Shown: one piece after another, positions 21,069-22,322 of the stretch
Layout of the letters: every line of letters begins with the position of its first letter
Numbering within the stretch: position 1 is the stretch's first letter
Source: CAXSEF01 sp050955025
GTDB lineage: Bacteria > Pseudomonadota > Alphaproteobacteria > Acetobacterales > Acetobacteraceae
Assembly: GCA_050955025.1 (NCBI GenBank)
Contig: JBPBQX010000267.1
Span: forward strand, 1-22,322
DNA: 22,322 nucleotides
Direction of reading: 5' to 3'
Position numbers and translations under genes: made by a program
Notes under the pieces: generated by a model
Database searches by the model: none
Told to the model about the DNA's origin: nothing
The model's input: the letters and a program-made list of their open reading frames with translations, nothing else

Positions 21069-22322
21069 TCAGGCCGCGAGGGCCATCGACGACGCCATGC
21101 GCTGTGCCACCGCCGCGTCGTAGAGCGCCTGCTCGTCCTGCTTGTGCTTGATGGAGAAGCGGATGGCGGCCGCGCCGCATGCGCAGACGATGGCCGCGAT
21201 GCCGAGCACCTCGAAGCAGAACGCCGGCCGGCCGGTGAAGCGCAGCAGCAGCCCGGCCGCGACGCCGCCGATGTTGCCGCCCGCGCCGATGATGCCGCAC
21301 ACGCCGCCGAGCACCTTGCGGTCGATGAACGGCACCAGCGCGTAGAGCGAGCCGCACGCCATGTGGGTGAACAGGCCGAACACCAGCATCATCGAGACCG
21401 CCGCCGTGACCGTGCCCGCCTGCGAGAAGGCGATCAGGAACACGCCCTCGCCCATCATCAGGCCGAACAGCAGCCAGGTGCGGCCGTCCAGCCCGCGCGT
21501 CTGCGCGATCCTGTCCGAGATCAGGCCGCCCACGGCGCGCGCGAACAGCGCCAGCAGGCCGAACGCGCCGACCGCCAGGCCGGCGTCCTCGAGCGAGAGC
21601 TGGTAGCGGTTGAAGTAGTAGGTCGCGGCGATCGAGTGGACGAACAGCTCGACGCCGAACGACGCGCCGTAGCACGCGCCGAGCAGCCACACGCGGTAGT
21701 TGCGCGACGCCTCCTTCATGACGTCCCAGCCGCCCTTCTTGCCGACCATGGTCGACAGGCCGGCCCGGCGCATGTCCGCGAAGTTCCCCTCGGGCGTGTC
21801 CTGCGTGTACTTCCAGTACAGCACCGCCGTGATCAGCATCAGGGCGGCCGGCAGGACCTGGGCGTAGCGCCAGGACATGCCCTTGCTGAAGCCCCAGGCG
21901 CCGACGAGGGCGAGCACCATCGGCATGATGCTCTGCGTGACGCCGCCGCCGGCGTTGCCCCAGCCGCCCACGGTGGCATTGGCGGTGCCGACCACGTTGG
22001 GCGCGAACATCACCGAGGTGTGGAACTGGGTGATGACGAAGCTCGCGCCGATGATGCCGATCAGCAGGCGGAACACCAGGAACGAGGTGTAGTCCCAGGC
22101 GAAGGCGACGCCGATCACCGGGAAGGCGCCGAAGAACAGCAGCGCCGTGTAGGTGAGGCGCGGGCCGTACTTGTCGCACAGCGGGCCGATGATGAAGCGC
22201 GCGAGCACGGTCGCGAACACGCCGGCGATGCCGATCGAGTAGACCTGGTCGTTGGTCAGGCCGAGGTCGCCCTTGATGACGGGCATCAGCGGCGCGGTGG
22301 CGAACCACGCGAAGAAGCAGAC
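21069..22322 (-). CDS. Nitrate/nitrite transporter, NarK-type MFS (5' end outside window)
   Basis: 417 C-terminal residues are visible; the frame is open through base 22322, so only a few N-terminal residues are missing. It is a polytopic inner-membrane major facilitator with about 12 helices. The two nitrate-signature motifs are clear: GGWGNAGGG (119-127, counting from the first visible residue) and GIIGAGGNIGG (343-353). R85 (FRLLIGI) and R262 (LFARAVGG) are placed like the substrate arginines of NarK. It probably imports nitrate for assimilation or exchanges nitrate and nitrite; regulators and reductase genes would lie beyond the window. The first internal Met (22286) is not the start, because FFAWFATAPL before it is the conserved TM1 sequence. 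Confidence 0.93.
   Translation of the reverse strand, partial: VCFFAWFATAPLMPVIKGDLGLTNDQVYSIGIAGVFATVLARFIIGPLCDKYGPRLTYTALLFFGAFPVIGVAFAWDYTSFLVFRLLIGIIGASFVITQFHTSVMFAPNVVGTANATVGGWGNAGGGVTQSIMPMVLALVGAWGFSKGMSWRYAQVLPAALMLITAVLYWKYTQDTPEGNFADMRRAGLSTMVGKKGGWDVMKEASRNYRVWLLGACYGASFGVELFVHSIAATYYFNRYQLSLEDAGLAVGAFGLLALFARAVGGLISDRIAQTRGLDGRTWLLFGLMMGEGVFLIAFSQAGTVTAAVSMMLVFGLFTHMACGSLYALVPFIDRKVLGGVCGIIGAGGNIGGVAAGLLLRFTGRPAFCFEVLGIAAIVCACGAAAIRFSIKHKQDEQALYDAAVAQRMASSMALAA

Noticed and set aside
1..22322. CRISPR array
   Set aside because: The repeats are dispersed singly between genes and have no regular spacers.

Overview
The window looks like chromosomal DNA from a very GC-rich alphaproteobacterium, most likely of the Acetobacteraceae (Roseomonas-like). 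The basis is an extreme G/C preference at third codon positions, the gene order engB-argB-dapD-dapE, a PHB-type thiolase and reductase, and dense intergenic repeats of a kind I associate with that family. The family assignment is inference. I see no tRNA, rRNA, CRISPR array, transposase or prophage.

Layout: 1-995 ends an upstream gene (perhaps yidC) and holds the GTPase gene engB. 1106-2008 is argB (arginine). 2133-3455 (-) is a PAS/GGDEF protein whose active-site motif is degenerate but whose c-di-GMP-binding I-site is kept. 3637-6573 carries dapD and dapE (lysine/diaminopimelate) and a membrane protein whose start overlaps the dapE stop. 6703-8027 is a divergent cupin / nitroreductase pair. 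8157-9960 (-) holds two unrecognised exported or membrane-anchored proteins. 9941-13579 has an orphan peptide-type ABC substrate-binding protein followed by an intact Cache-PAS-GGDEF diguanylate cyclase. 13754-15073 (-) is glycerate 2-kinase and 15243-16244 a CorA-type transporter. 16401-18103 is divergent tadA and a Nei/Fpg-type glycosylase with a long acidic insert. 18350-20868 holds an acetyl-CoA acetyltransferase and an acetoacetyl-CoA reductase, the two steps from acetyl-CoA to (R)-3-hydroxybutyryl-CoA, around a small converging gene. 21069-22322 (-) is a NarK-type nitrate/nitrite transporter cut by the window end.

The most striking thing is not a gene. Twelve intergenic elements share outer ends (AAGCAAGG / CCTTGCTT) and are built from stem-loops. 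Every one of the seven convergent gene junctions carries one, and they usually begin within about 30 bases of a stop codon. Family A (nine copies) consists of half-units joined around a central ACTTAAGT palindrome. Its terminal stem-loops differ in sequence from copy to copy while staying base-paired, which is covariation and implies selection on structure. Family B (three copies, all between convergent genes) has A/T-rich hairpin arms flanking a variable central stem with T-runs and looks like a bidirectional terminator. This family is the best candidate here for an under-described system: a modular, structured 3'-end element that may also be mobile or recombining.

Metabolically this is mostly housekeeping (arginine, lysine/peptidoglycan, ribosome assembly, tRNA modification, base-excision repair, PHB precursors, glycerate use), with two c-di-GMP-related proteins, one probably catalytic and one probably a receptor.
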